Shown one piece after another: positions 1-8,232 of a DNA stretch of 64,000 nucleotides. The position numbers and the translations under genes were made by a program. Every line of letters begins with the position of its first letter. Within the stretch, counting starts at the first letter, position 1. The stretch is from Cellulomonas sp. KRMCY2. GTDB lineage: Bacteria > Actinomycetota > Actinomycetes > Actinomycetales > Cellulomonadaceae. The notes beneath the pieces were generated by a model. That model did no database searches, was not told where the DNA came from, and saw only the letters and a list, made by a program, of their open reading frames with translations. Location: NCBI RefSeq assembly GCF_000526515.1, contig NZ_JAGF01000001.1:3720001-3784000 (forward strand), read 5' to 3'.

Positions 1-805
1 TGGGCTTCCGCAGCCGCACCGCGATCGCGTCGTTGGGGCAGGACTTGATGCAGTTGGCGCACAGGTTGCAGTTGGCGCTGTCCTCCATCGTCCGGGGAAA
101 GGTGAACAGGGGGCATCCGGCGACCTTGTCGTTGCCGTTGTAGCAGACTGCCTTGGCCTTGCACGTCCTGCAGATCTCGCTGTCCGCGCGCAGCTCGACC
201 ATGCCGACGCGCGCGTAGTTGCCCGACATGCCGCCGAGGAAGCACAGGTACCGGCAGAAGGTCCGGCGCTGGAAGAGGGCACCGGAGGCGATGACGGCCG
301 TGGTCAGGATCAGGACCAGGACGCCTGAGCCCCACGGCGACTCCACCACACCCCAGACATGGTCCGCCCAGGTGATCAGGAGGAACGAGGCGTCGATGAT
401 CCAGATGCCGTATCGCTTCAGGAAGACCGGGACCGGGCGGTTGACCCCGACCCACTTCTGGACGAAGTCCGAGATCGCACCGAACGGACAGACCGCGCAC
501 CAGAACCGGCCCAGGAGCACGAACACGATCGGGATCAGCGGCCACCACAGCACCCACATCAGTGCCGTGCCCGCGTTGTCGTGGGCCGCATCGGGACCGG
601 CCAGCAGCTGGAAGGCCACCAGGCCGAAGACCCCGGCGACCGGCACCTGGAGCACCCCCGGATACCACCGGCTGCGCAGCACGCCGGCCACGAAGCGGTT
701 GGTCATCAGGTTGCGGCCGACCGGCGCAGGAGTCGTGTCTGGCGTCTCGTCAGGGTCGACAGAGCCATCCCGGACGGTCGGTGCGGGCAGCGTGATGGTC
801 GGCAT
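1..805 (-). CDS. Membrane-bound 4Fe-4S polyferredoxin, NapH/CcoG-like (partial, C-terminus off window)
   Basis: The first 268 codons of an integral-membrane iron-sulfur protein start at the ATG at 805 and run off the left edge. Hydrophobic stretches near residues 50-70, 80-100, 132-150 and 160-178 suggest four membrane segments. Cysteines are grouped as WCAVCP (102-107), CRYLC (184-188), C212/C215/C221/C231, and a classical CxxCxxCxxxC cluster at 246-256, so it can bind at least one and probably two [4Fe-4S] clusters. The layout resembles the NapH/NosR/CcoG group, which pass electrons or help copper-oxidase maturation. It follows the small His-rich protein by 28 bp on the same strand, so the two are probably co-transcribed. 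The exact substrate is unknown. Confidence 0.8.
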   Translation of the reverse strand, partial: MPTITLPAPTVRDGSVDPDETPDTTPAPVGRNLMTNRFVAGVLRSRWYPGVLQVPVAGVFGLVAFQLLAGPDAAHDNAGTALMWVLWWPLIPIVFVLLGRFWCAVCPFGAISDFVQKWVGVNRPVPVFLKRYGIWIIDASFLLITWADHVWGVVESPWGSGVLVLILTTAVIASGALFQRRTFCRYLCFLGGMSGNYARVGMVELRADSEICRTCKAKAVCYNGNDKVAGCPLFTFPRTMEDSANCNLCANCIKSCPNDAIAVRLRKP

Positions 806-833
806 CTCTGGTCCTCGGAGAGTGGATGGGCGA

Positions 834-1259
834 TCAGGCGGCGGACGGGACGGTCGTGCGGGCCGCTGGGCCGCGGCGGACCTTCGGCGGCGTCCGGCGG
901 CGCAGGATCGCCGCGGCAGCCAGGACGGCCACGTTGATGAGTGCGAACGAGCCCAGGACCAGAGCCCGGGGGCGCGGTGTCCGCTCGGAGTGCTCCTCGC
1001 CAGGGATGGCAACCTCCTGATGGTCGGAGTCGGTCATCTCCTCGTGTTCCGGCTCGCCGTCGGCCGGCGCGACTGCTTCCTGGTGGTCCGAGGGCGACAT
1101 CTCTCCGTGCTCGGCGACCGGCGGGTCGTCGTCGAGGACGGGCCGGCCGAGTCCTGTGGACACCGGACCGAAGGGAGCCGCCGATGCCATGGGAGCAGCG
1201 GCTCCGAGCAGCAGGGCCGCCAGGACGACGGTGCGTGCGAGACGTGCGGGGTGGCGCAT
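834..1259 (-). CDS. Small secreted/membrane-anchored His-Met-acidic protein
   Basis: A 141-residue protein I do not recognise as a named family. The start at 1259 is chosen because GGAG lies seven bases upstream; an in-frame upstream ATG at 1292 lacks this. The N-terminus (about residues 1-28, ending in Ala-rich ASAAP) is a signal peptide. A middle segment contains two imperfect repeats with the core SDHQE, each near a Met-Ser/Thr-x-SDH motif, and is rich in Asp, Glu, His and Met. One membrane helix near the C-terminus (about residues 100-122) precedes a short basic tail. A metal-binding role in the cell envelope is inferred from the composition and the copper neighbourhood only. Confidence 0.65.
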   Translation of the reverse strand: MRHPARLARTVVLAALLLGAAAPMASAAPFGPVSTGLGRPVLDDDPPVAEHGEMSPSDHQEAVAPADGEPEHEEMTDSDHQEVAIPGEEHSERTPRPRALVLGSFALINVAVLAAAAILRRRTPPKVRRGPAARTTVPSAA

Positions 1260-1341
1260 CGTGGGGCTCCTCGACGTGGGGCGACACGCCACTGTCCCGG
1301 CACCACGGACGCGCGGCCCGGGACTCGTGGGACCCGAGCCG

Positions 1342-1361
1342 GGTTCTTCATCGGACCTTCA
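1342..1361 (-). promoter_or_regulatory. CopR-type tandem box 1
   Basis: On the minus strand it reads TGAAGGTCC-GA-TGAAGAACC, two 9-mers with an 11-bp period. The form matches the direct-repeat operator of CopR-like OmpR regulators. Its orientation fits the plus-strand genes starting at 1626/1780. Confidence 0.7.
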
Positions 1362-1419
1362 TCGTTCGCGCCCACCAGTCACCGGCGCCGATCTGCGTGC
1401 ACCACGGGCCCATCGCCAT
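1348..1419 (-). pseudogene. 5-prime stub of a SHOCT-type small membrane protein gene
   Basis: From the ATG at 1419 the 23-residue reading MAMGPWCTQIGAGDWW... closely matches the start of the intact SHOCT protein encoded at 39013-39252 (MGLWCTQTGAGGWL). The upstream DNA also matches, including the GGAG site. The reading stops inside CopR box 1, so only the first 20 or so codons survive. This is a remnant of a duplicated gene. Confidence 0.6.
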
Positions 1420-1459
1420 CTCCTGACGTTCGACGAGCATCTGGTGGCGCCCGGGACCA

Positions 1460-1479
1460 TGAAGGTTCGCTGAAGATCC
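1460..1479 (+). promoter_or_regulatory. CopR-type tandem box 2
   Basis: Reads TGAAGGTTC-GC-TGAAGATCC. It sits just upstream of the SHOCT stub (minus strand), in the same order as box and gene at 39.3 kb, and so probably now serves the minus-strand genes ending at window position 1. Confidence 0.75.
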
Positions 1480-1625
1480 GCCCGAGAGGCCCCCCGTCCG
1501 GTCCGGATCGGCCGACCAGCGGCTAGCGTCGGATGGCGCGCCGGATCGTCGGCGCAGGTGCCACGACGTGGCGTCCGCAGGAGCGTGCGGGGATCCGCAG
1601 GCACGTCACCGAGGGAGAGAGCCCG

Positions 1626-1676
1626 ATGACCACCACGAGCTACGACGTGGCCGACGCGACCGGGCCCGGCTCGTGA
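1626..1676 (+). CDS. Possible 16-residue leader ORF coupled to a small membrane ORF
   Basis: An ATG at 1626 follows the strong site GAGGGAGAG and encodes 16 residues (MTTTSYDVADATGPGS). Its TGA overlaps the GTG of the next small ORF as GTGA, the usual sign of translational coupling. Nothing is known about the peptide. It may only serve to load ribosomes onto the next frame. Confidence 0.4.
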   Translation: MTTTSYDVADATGPGS

Positions 1677-1771
1677 AGGCCGCCGCCATCGGCCGACTGA
1701 CCGCCTATGCGGTGGTCCTGGCCATCGCCTTCGCCGTCGCGTACGCGCTCGGCTCCGCCCTCCAGGCCTGA
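1673..1771 (+). CDS. 32-residue single-span membrane peptide upstream of copA
   Basis: Starting with GTG at 1673 (GTGA overlap with the preceding 16-codon ORF), this reading gives VKAAAIGRLTAYAVVLAIAF... followed by AVAYALGSALQA. It is almost entirely one hydrophobic helix with a basic N-terminus. It ends eight bases before the copA start, so it belongs to the same transcript. A longer in-frame start at 1568 exists but has no good ribosome site. Similar short hydrophobic proteins often accompany copper ATPases, as far as I recall; no function can be assigned. Confidence 0.5.
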   Translation: MKAAAIGRLTAYAVVLAIAFAVAYALGSALQA

Positions 1772-1779
1772 GGACCACC

Positions 1780-4104
1780 ATGACCACGACCGACCTGACG
1801 ACGACGGGCAGCGGACCGCTCGACGACACCGTGACCACCATCGAGCTGGCCATCGGCGGGATGACCTGCGCGTCGTGCTCAGCCCGGATCGAGAAGAAGC
1901 TCAACAAGATCGACGGCGTGACCGCAACGGTCAACTTCGCGATGGAGTCGGCCAAGGTGGCATTCACCACCCCGATCACCGTCGACCGCCTCATCTCGGC
2001 CGTCGAGGAGGCCGGGTACACGGCTGCTCCCCCGCCGCCGCCCACGCCTGCCACCTCTGCCGGGGGCACCACGGCGGCGGCCGAGCAGGTCGGCACCCAC
2101 GACGACCCCGTCGACGCCCTGCGCCGACGTCTGGTGATCTCGGCCGTCCTGACGGCTCCGGTCCTGGCGTTGGCGATGATCCCGCCGCTGCAGTTCGACA
2201 ACTGGCAGTGGCTCTCCCTGACGCTTGCCGCGCCCGTCGTCGTCTGGGGTGCGCTGCCGTTCCACCGAGCGGCCTGGAAGAACCTGCGGCACGCCACCGC
2301 GACCATGGACACCTTGATCTCGATGGGCGTCCTCGCGGCCTTCCTGTGGTCCCTGTGGGCCCTGTTCCTCGGGGACGCCGGCATGCCGGGGATGCGGATG
2401 GACTTCACGCTCTTCCCCGAGCCCGGCGCCGGGAGCACGGAGATCTACCTGGAGATCGCCGCGGCCCTCGCCGTGTTCATCCTGTTGGGCCGGTACTTCG
2501 AGGCCCACGCCAAACGGCGCTCCGGAGCAGCCCTGCGGGCGCTTCTCGAGCTGGGCGCCAAAGACGTCGCCGTGCTGCGCGCGACCGCAGCCGGCGACGT
2601 CGAGACCCGGATCCCGATCGACCAGCTCGAGGTCGGCGACCGGTTCGTCGTGCGGCCCGGGGAGAAGATCGCCACCGACGGCGTCGTCGTCGAGGGCTCC
2701 TCGGCGATCGACGCCGCGTTGCTGACCGGTGAGTCCGTACCGGTCGAGGTCGGTCCGGGCGACCCCGTCACCGGTGCGACCGTCAATGCCGGCGGCCGGC
2801 TCGTCGTCGAGGCGACACGCGTCGGCGCCGACACCAAGCTCGCGCAGATCGCGCGGCTCGTGGTGGACGCGCAGTCCGGCAAGGCGGCCGTCCAGCGGCT
2901 CGCTGACCGGCTCTCGGCGGTCTTCGTCCCGATAGTCATCGCGCTGTCGGTGGGCACCCTCGGGTTCTGGCTCGGCCTGACCGGGGACGTCGTCTCGGCG
3001 TTCACCGCTGCGGTCGCGGTGCTGATCATCGCCTGCCCGTGCGCCCTCGGTCTGGCCACCCCGACCGCCCTGCTGGTCGGTACCGGGAGGGGCGCCCAGC
3101 TCGGCATCCTGATCAAGGGTCCTGAGGTCCTCGAGTCGACGCGCAAGGTCGACACGGTCGTCCTGGACAAGACCGGGACCGTCACGACGGGCCGGATGTC
3201 GCTCGTCCATGTCGTGGCGGGCGCCCGAGACGATGCCGATGAGACGCTGCGGGTGGCGGCGACCCTCGAGAACGCGTCGGAGCACCCGATCGCGGCTGCG
3301 ATCGCCGCCGGGGCGACCGACCTCGGCGTGACACTCGGGACTGTGACGGACTTCGCCAACGTCCCGGGACGCGGCGTCCGCGGCACGGTCGAGGGCCATC
3401 GAGTCCTCGCCGGCCGGGCGTCGTGGCTGCAGGACGAGGGACTCGACCTGCCCGTCGAGCTCTCGGCCGCCCTGGACGAGGCCGAGAGCGCTGGTCGCAC
3501 CGCCGTGGTGGTCGGTTGGAACGGCGCGGCACGCGGCGTGCTCGTCGTGTCCGACACGATCAAGACGACGTCGGCCGAGGCGATCGCCCAGCTGCGCAGC
3601 CTGGGCCTGACGCCGATCCTGCTGACTGGTGACAACACCCGTGCGGCCCAGGCGGTCGCCGCTCAGCTCGGCGTCACCGAGGTGATCGCCGAGGTCCTGC
3701 CCGAGGACAAGGTCGCAGTGATCACCCGCCTCCAGGGTGAGGGCCGGGTCGTGGCGATGGTCGGCGACGGCGTCAACGACGCGGCCGCCCTCGCCCAGGC
3801 CGACCTGGGCCTGTCCATGGGCACCGGGACCGACGCGGCGATCGAAGCCTCCGACCTGACCCTCGTCCGCGGTGATCTCCGGGCTGCAGCGGACGCGATC
3901 CGACTGGCCCGGCGCACCTTGGGCACGATCAAGGGCAACCTGTTCTGGGCCCTGGCCTACAACGTCGCGGCGATCCCGCTTGCGGCGTCCGGTCGGCTCA
4001 ACCCCCTGGTCGCCGGTGCGGCAATGGCGTTCTCCAGCGTCTTCGTGGTGTCGAACTCCCTGCGCCTGCGTAGGTTCGCGGCCTGGTCCCAGCACACCTC
4101 CTAG
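1780..4104 (+). CDS. copA: Cu(I)-translocating P1B-type ATPase
   Basis: A 774-residue copper exporter of the inner membrane that pumps cytosolic Cu(I) out at the cost of ATP. An N-terminal HMA domain (about 20-88) carries GMTCASC with C30 and C33. The membrane core has the CPC motif at 419-421. The phosphorylation site DKTGT has D463, followed by the SEHP motif, TGDN and GDGVNDA. The last helix contains FSSVFVVSNSLRL, the Cu(I)-type M8 signature. GAGGA lies seven bases before the ATG. It is preceded by small coupled ORFs and followed by a strong hairpin and the HMA/cupredoxin fusion gene. Boxes 1 and 2 upstream suggest CopR control. Confidence 0.96.
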   Translation: MTTTDLTTTGSGPLDDTVTTIELAIGGMTCASCSARIEKKLNKIDGVTATVNFAMESAKVAFTTPITVDRLISAVEEAGYTAAPPPPPTPATSAGGTTAAAEQVGTHDDPVDALRRRLVISAVLTAPVLALAMIPPLQFDNWQWLSLTLAAPVVVWGALPFHRAAWKNLRHATATMDTLISMGVLAAFLWSLWALFLGDAGMPGMRMDFTLFPEPGAGSTEIYLEIAAALAVFILLGRYFEAHAKRRSGAALRALLELGAKDVAVLRATAAGDVETRIPIDQLEVGDRFVVRPGEKIATDGVVVEGSSAIDAALLTGESVPVEVGPGDPVTGATVNAGGRLVVEATRVGADTKLAQIARLVVDAQSGKAAVQRLADRLSAVFVPIVIALSVGTLGFWLGLTGDVVSAFTAAVAVLIIACPCALGLATPTALLVGTGRGAQLGILIKGPEVLESTRKVDTVVLDKTGTVTTGRMSLVHVVAGARDDADETLRVAATLENASEHPIAAAIAAGATDLGVTLGTVTDFANVPGRGVRGTVEGHRVLAGRASWLQDEGLDLPVELSAALDEAESAGRTAVVVGWNGAARGVLVVSDTIKTTSAEAIAQLRSLGLTPILLTGDNTRAAQAVAAQLGVTEVIAEVLPEDKVAVITRLQGEGRVVAMVGDGVNDAAALAQADLGLSMGTGTDAAIEASDLTLVRGDLRAAADAIRLARRTLGTIKGNLFWALAYNVAAIPLAASGRLNPLVAGAAMAFSSVFVVSNSLRLRRFAAWSQHTS

Positions 4105-4107
4105 ACC

Positions 4108-4147
4108 CGCCGACCGGTCGCCCACCCCCTGGGGCGACCGGTCGGCG
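4108..4147 (+). terminator. Strong hairpin after copA
   Basis: A perfect 16-bp inverted repeat (CGCCGACCGGTCGCCC at 4108-4123 and its complement at 4132-4147) with an 8-base loop follows the copA stop by three bases. There is no T-run. The next gene starts 23 bases later, so it could be a partial terminator or an RNA-stability element. Confidence 0.7.
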
Positions 4148-4169
4148 CTCCCCCTCACGAAGGACTCCC

Positions 4170-5552
4170 ATGGCCGTGATCGACCTGCCCGTCAAGGGCA
4201 TGACCTGTCAGGCCTGCGAGGTCAGGGTCACCAAGGCGCTGCGCACGGTACCCGGTGTGCTGAAGGTGAAGGTCTCCGTACGCCGCGGCGTGGCCCGGGT
4301 GCAGACCGACGCGCACATCCCGCGCAGTCGCCTGAACGCAGCGATCCACAAGGCAGGGTACGAGCCGGGCCACGATGACAACGCCTGGGTGACCACCGAC
4401 TCCGTGGTCTGGCGGGACATCGCCCTGGCCGTCGGCACTCTGGCCGTCCTCGGCCTCGCGCTGCAGGCGAGCGGGCTGACGAGCCTCACGGACCGGGTCG
4501 GCGCGCTCGCCTCGTCGGGGAGCCTGCCGGTCATCGTCCTGCTCGGACTCGCCGCGGGCCTCTCGACCTGCATGGCCCTGGTCGGAGGGCTCGTCCTGGC
4601 GCTCTCGGCCCGCCATGCCGAGCAACGCCCCGCCGCGACCCCGCTGCAGCGCCTGCGCCCGCAGCTCGCCTTCAACGCCGGACGCGTCGTCGGGTTCGGG
4701 GTCCTCGGCACGCTGGTCGGCGCCCTCGGATCGGCCTTCACCCTGACCGGACGGGCGCTGGCCGTCCTGATGGTCGTCGTCTCGGTGGTCATGGGCGCGG
4801 TCGGCCTCAAGCTGACCAGCCTCTCCCCGCGCCTGTCCCGCGGCGGAACCTTCGCCCTGCCGCCGGCACTGTCGGGGGCACTGGGACTGGATCGCGTGCA
4901 GGGCCCCTACACCGACCGTCGTGCCGCGCTGCTCGGCGCCGGGACCTTCCTGCTGCCGTGCGGCTTCACCCAGGCCGTGCAGGTCTACGCGATGTCCACC
5001 GGCAGCCCGCTGCGCGCCGGGGTGATCATGAGCCTGTTCGCGATCGGGACCCTGCCGGGCCTGCTCGGCATCGGCGGCCTGACCGCCGCCGTCCGTGGCG
5101 CGTTCGCCACCCGCTTCTTCCGCTTCGCCGGCGTCACCGTGCTGGCCTTCGCCGCGATCAACGTCACCGGCGCCCTCGGGGTCCTGGCCCCGGCCCTGGT
5201 CGCACCCGCAGCAGCCGCCGCGACCACCACCACGGGCCTCTCCGACAACGTCACCCTCGACGGCGACCTGCAGATCCTGAGCACCACGCAGGTGGCCAAC
5301 GGGTACGAGCCGGCTGCCGCGACGGTGTACGCCGGGCGGGAGGTCCGCTGGGAGATCGACTCCGTGGCGGTCAGCTGTGCCGCCTCCCTGTACGCACCCG
5401 ACCTGGGCATCGAGCCGACGGTGCTCGAGCGGGGCCTCAACGTCCTGTCCTTCACCCCGACAGAGACGGGAACCCTGCGCTACTCCTGCGGCATGGGCAT
5501 GTACTGGGGGTCGATCACCGTCATCGAGGAGCCCGCGCAGCCGACGGGCTGA
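4170..5552 (+). CDS. HMA - TauE/SafE-like membrane - cupredoxin fusion protein
   Basis: A 460-residue three-part protein. Residues 1-68 are an HMA domain with GMTCQAC (C13, C16). Residues about 85-350 form a six-helix core like the sulfite-exporter/UreH/DsbD group, with a Pro-Cys-Gly-Phe (LPCGFTQAVQ) motif typical of DsbD/CcdA-like folds. Residues about 362-455 form an extracytoplasmic cupredoxin domain with VSC and SCGMGM as likely copper ligands. It probably hands copper between cytosol and outer face, or protects against Cu(I). The ATG at 4170 has GAAGGA upstream. It likely shares the copA transcript. A degraded copy of its cupredoxin part is seen at 39384-39545. Confidence 0.85.
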   Translation: MAVIDLPVKGMTCQACEVRVTKALRTVPGVLKVKVSVRRGVARVQTDAHIPRSRLNAAIHKAGYEPGHDDNAWVTTDSVVWRDIALAVGTLAVLGLALQASGLTSLTDRVGALASSGSLPVIVLLGLAAGLSTCMALVGGLVLALSARHAEQRPAATPLQRLRPQLAFNAGRVVGFGVLGTLVGALGSAFTLTGRALAVLMVVVSVVMGAVGLKLTSLSPRLSRGGTFALPPALSGALGLDRVQGPYTDRRAALLGAGTFLLPCGFTQAVQVYAMSTGSPLRAGVIMSLFAIGTLPGLLGIGGLTAAVRGAFATRFFRFAGVTVLAFAAINVTGALGVLAPALVAPAAAAATTTTGLSDNVTLDGDLQILSTTQVANGYEPAAATVYAGREVRWEIDSVAVSCAASLYAPDLGIEPTVLERGLNVLSFTPTETGTLRYSCGMGMYWGSITVIEEPAQPTG

Positions 5553-5678
5553 ACCGCGTACTCGCGTCGGGCGACCGGTGGGCCGGCCTTGCCCCCTGTC
5601 CCGTCACCACATGCCCCCCGGGCCGAGGCGTGATCGTCACCGACGGGTTGGCCGGCACCGTGAGTCCGCACCGCGCCG

Positions 5679-5698
5679 ACGTCTTGATCCGGTCTTCA
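5679..5698 (-). promoter_or_regulatory. CopR-type tandem box 3
   Basis: Minus strand reads TGAAGACCG-GA-TCAAGACGT, a somewhat weakened copy with the 11-bp period. It lies 45 bp before the membrane protein gene at 5744. Confidence 0.5.
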
Positions 5699-5743
5699 CC
5701 GTGCCGCAGCCACCGCTCGACACCCGCCCACCAGGATGGGCAC

Positions 5744-6157
5744 ATGGAGAGCGAAGCTGACGGCACACATGCGCGCGAGAGTGTCTCGATCGGTACCCCG
5801 GCGGCTCAGCACCGGCCCCGACGGACCGTCTGGACGGTCGTCACGGGTGCGCTCGGCGCCATCGGCGGGGTGGCGCCCCACGTCCTGCACCACGTCGGAC
5901 CCCTGGTCGGGACGGCCCTGGTCGCCGGAGCTGGGGGGACCGCTCTGTTCGGCGTGCTCGGCCTCGCGGCCTCCGTACCGATGCTTCTCAAGCTCCGTAG
6001 GCGATTCGGCAACTGGTGGGCTCCCGGCATCGCGCTGGCCGCGTTCACCGCGATGTTCTTGGTGTCCTCGTTGGTCGTCGGACCACTCATCAGCGGCACC
6101 GACGTCGTGCCTGCATCCGACACCACCCCCGTCCACGACGACTCACACCACGAATGA
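5744..6157 (+). CDS. Small membrane protein of copper loci, function unknown
   Basis: A 137-residue protein with three or four hydrophobic segments (about 30-50, 55-80, 92-115). Notable is a conserved-looking APHVLHHVGPLVGTALVAG stretch near residue 45 and a His-rich C-terminus (HDDSHHE). I have seen proteins of this type beside copper ATPases but no biochemical role is known to me. The start at 5744 is the first ATG that fits the protein; the upstream GGATGGG could serve as ribosome site. It is convergent with lnt, whose stop lies 73 bp downstream. Confidence 0.7.
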   Translation: MESEADGTHARESVSIGTPAAQHRPRRTVWTVVTGALGAIGGVAPHVLHHVGPLVGTALVAGAGGTALFGVLGLAASVPMLLKLRRRFGNWWAPGIALAAFTAMFLVSSLVVGPLISGTDVVPASDTTPVHDDSHHE

Positions 6158-6230
6158 GCGCGACGGCCGAATGCGCGTCCTGAGGACCTGGCCCCCTACG
6201 CCCGCAGCGCCGCCCCTGCTCTCAACGGGT

Positions 6231-7844
6231 TCACCGGCTCGGCCTTGCGCCGCGCCGTCGCACCGCAGGGGTGGTGAGCAGGCCCGCGGCCAGCAGCAGG
6301 ACCGCCAACGCGTCGACAACCCCCGCCGGCCATCTGCCGAGGCGGTCGGCGAGTGTGAGCGAGGTGCGCAGCGGCAGGTCCTGGGCCATCTGGTTGCTGG
6401 TGAAGTGCCCGGTGCGCTCCAGGTACGTCCCGTCAGGACCGATCATGGCACTGACCCCCACGGTGGAGATCTGCACGACGGCCCGGCCGTGCTCCACTGC
6501 GCGGAAGCGTGACATGGCCAGCTGCTGGGTGGACTCCTGGGTCAGGCCGAACGAGGCGTTGTTGGTCGGGATGACGATCAGCTCGCCGCCCGCCACCACC
6601 GACTCCCGGATGAGCTGGTCGTACGCGACCTCGAAGCAGATGGCGGTGGTGATCGGCACGGCGCGGCCCAGACGCACGATCGGCACGTCCAGCAGCGCGA
6701 TTCCGGCGCCCGCGACCATGTCGGTGCCGACCAGGTCGACCGCCGGGCTCAGCCGGCGGAAGAAGCTGCGGTACGGGATGTACTCCCCGAACGGGACGGG
6801 GCGCTGCTTGCTGTAGGAGGCCGTACCGCCCAGACCCGGTTGCCACAGGACGTAGTCGTTGTAGCGGACCGGTGGCTCGAACCGCTGCGTGCCGAACAGG
6901 ATCGGCACACCTGCGGCCTGCGCGACGGCGTCAACCGCCGCGCCGAGCTCACGATCGGTACGCGGGTCGATGTCCGAGGCGCTCTCGGGCCACACCACGA
7001 GGTCCAGCGCGCCGGGGCCCACCTGTTGTAGGAGGGTCCGCGTACCGGACAGGTGGTTGTCGGCCACCGCCCTGGCCTGGGACATCGCCTCGGCCCCCTG
7101 CGCAGGCACATCGCCCTGGATCGCGCCGACGGCCAGGGTGCCGGACTGCGCCGCCGTCCCCAGCGGCATCAATCCCGGACCGAGCGCCACAGCCGAGGCC
7201 AGGACACCTCCCACGACGCCCGCACGCACGCCGTCATGCCGTACCCGGAGGGCCACGAGCGCAAGGACCCCACCGAGGACCACCACGGCCGCGCTGACCA
7301 GGGTGGTACCACCGAGTGAGGCGAGGCGCAGGAGCGGCGCGTCCGTCTGGGAGAAGGCAAGGACGCCCCAGGGGAAGCCCCCGAACGGCACCCGGCCACG
7401 CAGCTGCTCCACAGCGACCCACAGGACGGCGGCCGCCACCACCTGCAGGCCGGCCCGGTCCCGCACCAAGGGTGTGCGCCGCACCCAGACCCACACACCG
7501 CCGAACCCGCCCAGAGCAGAGGCCTCCATGGCTGACAGGGCGATCCAGCCGATCGGCTCGCCCACGGCCTCGTTCGCCCACCACAGGTGCGGCAAGAAGA
7601 ATGCCAGGCCGAAGATCCCACCGGTCAGGAAGCCCCAGCGGACCGAGTCCCGGCGCAGGGCAAGCAGGAGCAGGGCAATCCCGACGTAGGCCATCGGCCA
7701 CCACGACCGGGCCGGGAAGGCGGACTCGGTGGCCAGACCGCCGGCCAGAGCCAGGACGAGACTCACCGATGTGCGGGGACCGCGGCGGGGGTGCGGGCCG
7801 CCAGCTGTAGGGGCGGGTGCAGCGAGCAGCGTCGTCGTGGTCAT
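6231..7844 (-). CDS. lnt: Apolipoprotein N-acyltransferase
   Basis: A 537-residue integral-membrane enzyme that N-acylates the lipid-modified cysteine of lipoproteins. The N-terminal half has about seven membrane helices, and the C-terminal half is a nitrilase-fold domain. Catalytic motifs are visible: VWPESASDID (Glu), YSKQRPVPFGEYIP (Lys) and ICFEVAYDQL (Cys). The start at 7844 is chosen because its ATG overlaps the stop of the preceding small remnant as ATGA. It is the last gene of a long minus-strand copper operon (from about 13.8 kb). A fragment of a second lnt sits at 13958-14378. An Lnt in a copper operon suggests lipoprotein remodelling under copper stress. Confidence 0.9.
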   Translation of the reverse strand: MTTTTLLAAPAPTAGGPHPRRGPRTSVSLVLALAGGLATESAFPARSWWPMAYVGIALLLLALRRDSVRWGFLTGGIFGLAFFLPHLWWANEAVGEPIGWIALSAMEASALGGFGGVWVWVRRTPLVRDRAGLQVVAAAVLWVAVEQLRGRVPFGGFPWGVLAFSQTDAPLLRLASLGGTTLVSAAVVVLGGVLALVALRVRHDGVRAGVVGGVLASAVALGPGLMPLGTAAQSGTLAVGAIQGDVPAQGAEAMSQARAVADNHLSGTRTLLQQVGPGALDLVVWPESASDIDPRTDRELGAAVDAVAQAAGVPILFGTQRFEPPVRYNDYVLWQPGLGGTASYSKQRPVPFGEYIPYRSFFRRLSPAVDLVGTDMVAGAGIALLDVPIVRLGRAVPITTAICFEVAYDQLIRESVVAGGELIVIPTNNASFGLTQESTQQLAMSRFRAVEHGRAVVQISTVGVSAMIGPDGTYLERTGHFTSNQMAQDLPLRTSLTLADRLGRWPAGVVDALAVLLLAAGLLTTPAVRRRGARPSR

Positions 7845-8029
7845 GCTACGTAGGACAGGAGCGTCATCATGGCGAGCTCTGCGTGATGGAGGGTTGTGGC
7901 AGCGCACGGCCACTGACCGGGGTTGTCCGCGGGCAGGTCAACCGCCAGGGCCCGCATCGGCAGCACGTTGACCATGTCACCGCGGATTGCTGTGGGCGTG
8001 TGAGCGTCGGCTGCTCCGGCCGTTCTCAT
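7841..8029 (-). pseudogene. Degenerate C-terminus of a multicopper oxidase
   Basis: A 62-residue reading with a strong ribosome site (AGGAGG) and an ATG at 8029. Residues 18-62 read NVLPMRALAVDLPADNPGQW followed by PCAATTLHH and AELAMMTLLSYVA. This matches the C-terminal cupredoxin strand of multicopper oxidases (ADNPGQW..HCHN.YH.E.GMMT), but the HCH copper ligands are replaced by AAT. The rest of the enzyme is gone. It couples to lnt by an ATGA overlap, so it may survive as a translated leader for lnt. Confidence 0.65.
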
Positions 8030-8232
8030 TGGTTCCTCCTGGTCTGGGACAGGGGTCCCTGCCTCATCACGGACGAGCGTGCGGGTCGCCCCTCCTGATC
8101 CTGACGGACCGGGTGGCCCTTCTTGCCACCACGAGTCGACGACAACACGACCTCCAGCATCGAGGACGTGTTGCGACGTCCGATGGAACCCACCCGTCGA
8201 CCCCTGATCTGTCTTCCGGCGACGTAGACAAC

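Larger units (their letters stand above)
1260..1625. other. Divergent regulatory region with two CopR-type boxes and a SHOCT-gene stub
   Basis: This 366-bp space separates minus-strand and plus-strand copper genes. It contains two tandem-repeat boxes (1342-1361 and 1460-1479) and a truncated coding stub (1348-1419). Box 1 reads in the direction that other boxes have towards plus-strand genes, and box 2 in the direction they have towards minus-strand genes. Confidence 0.6.

Noticed and set aside
1879-4158. Minus-strand frame of 759 codons opposite copA
   Set aside because: Antisense shadow of the obvious CopA gene, rich in Arg, Asp and Gly with no domain.
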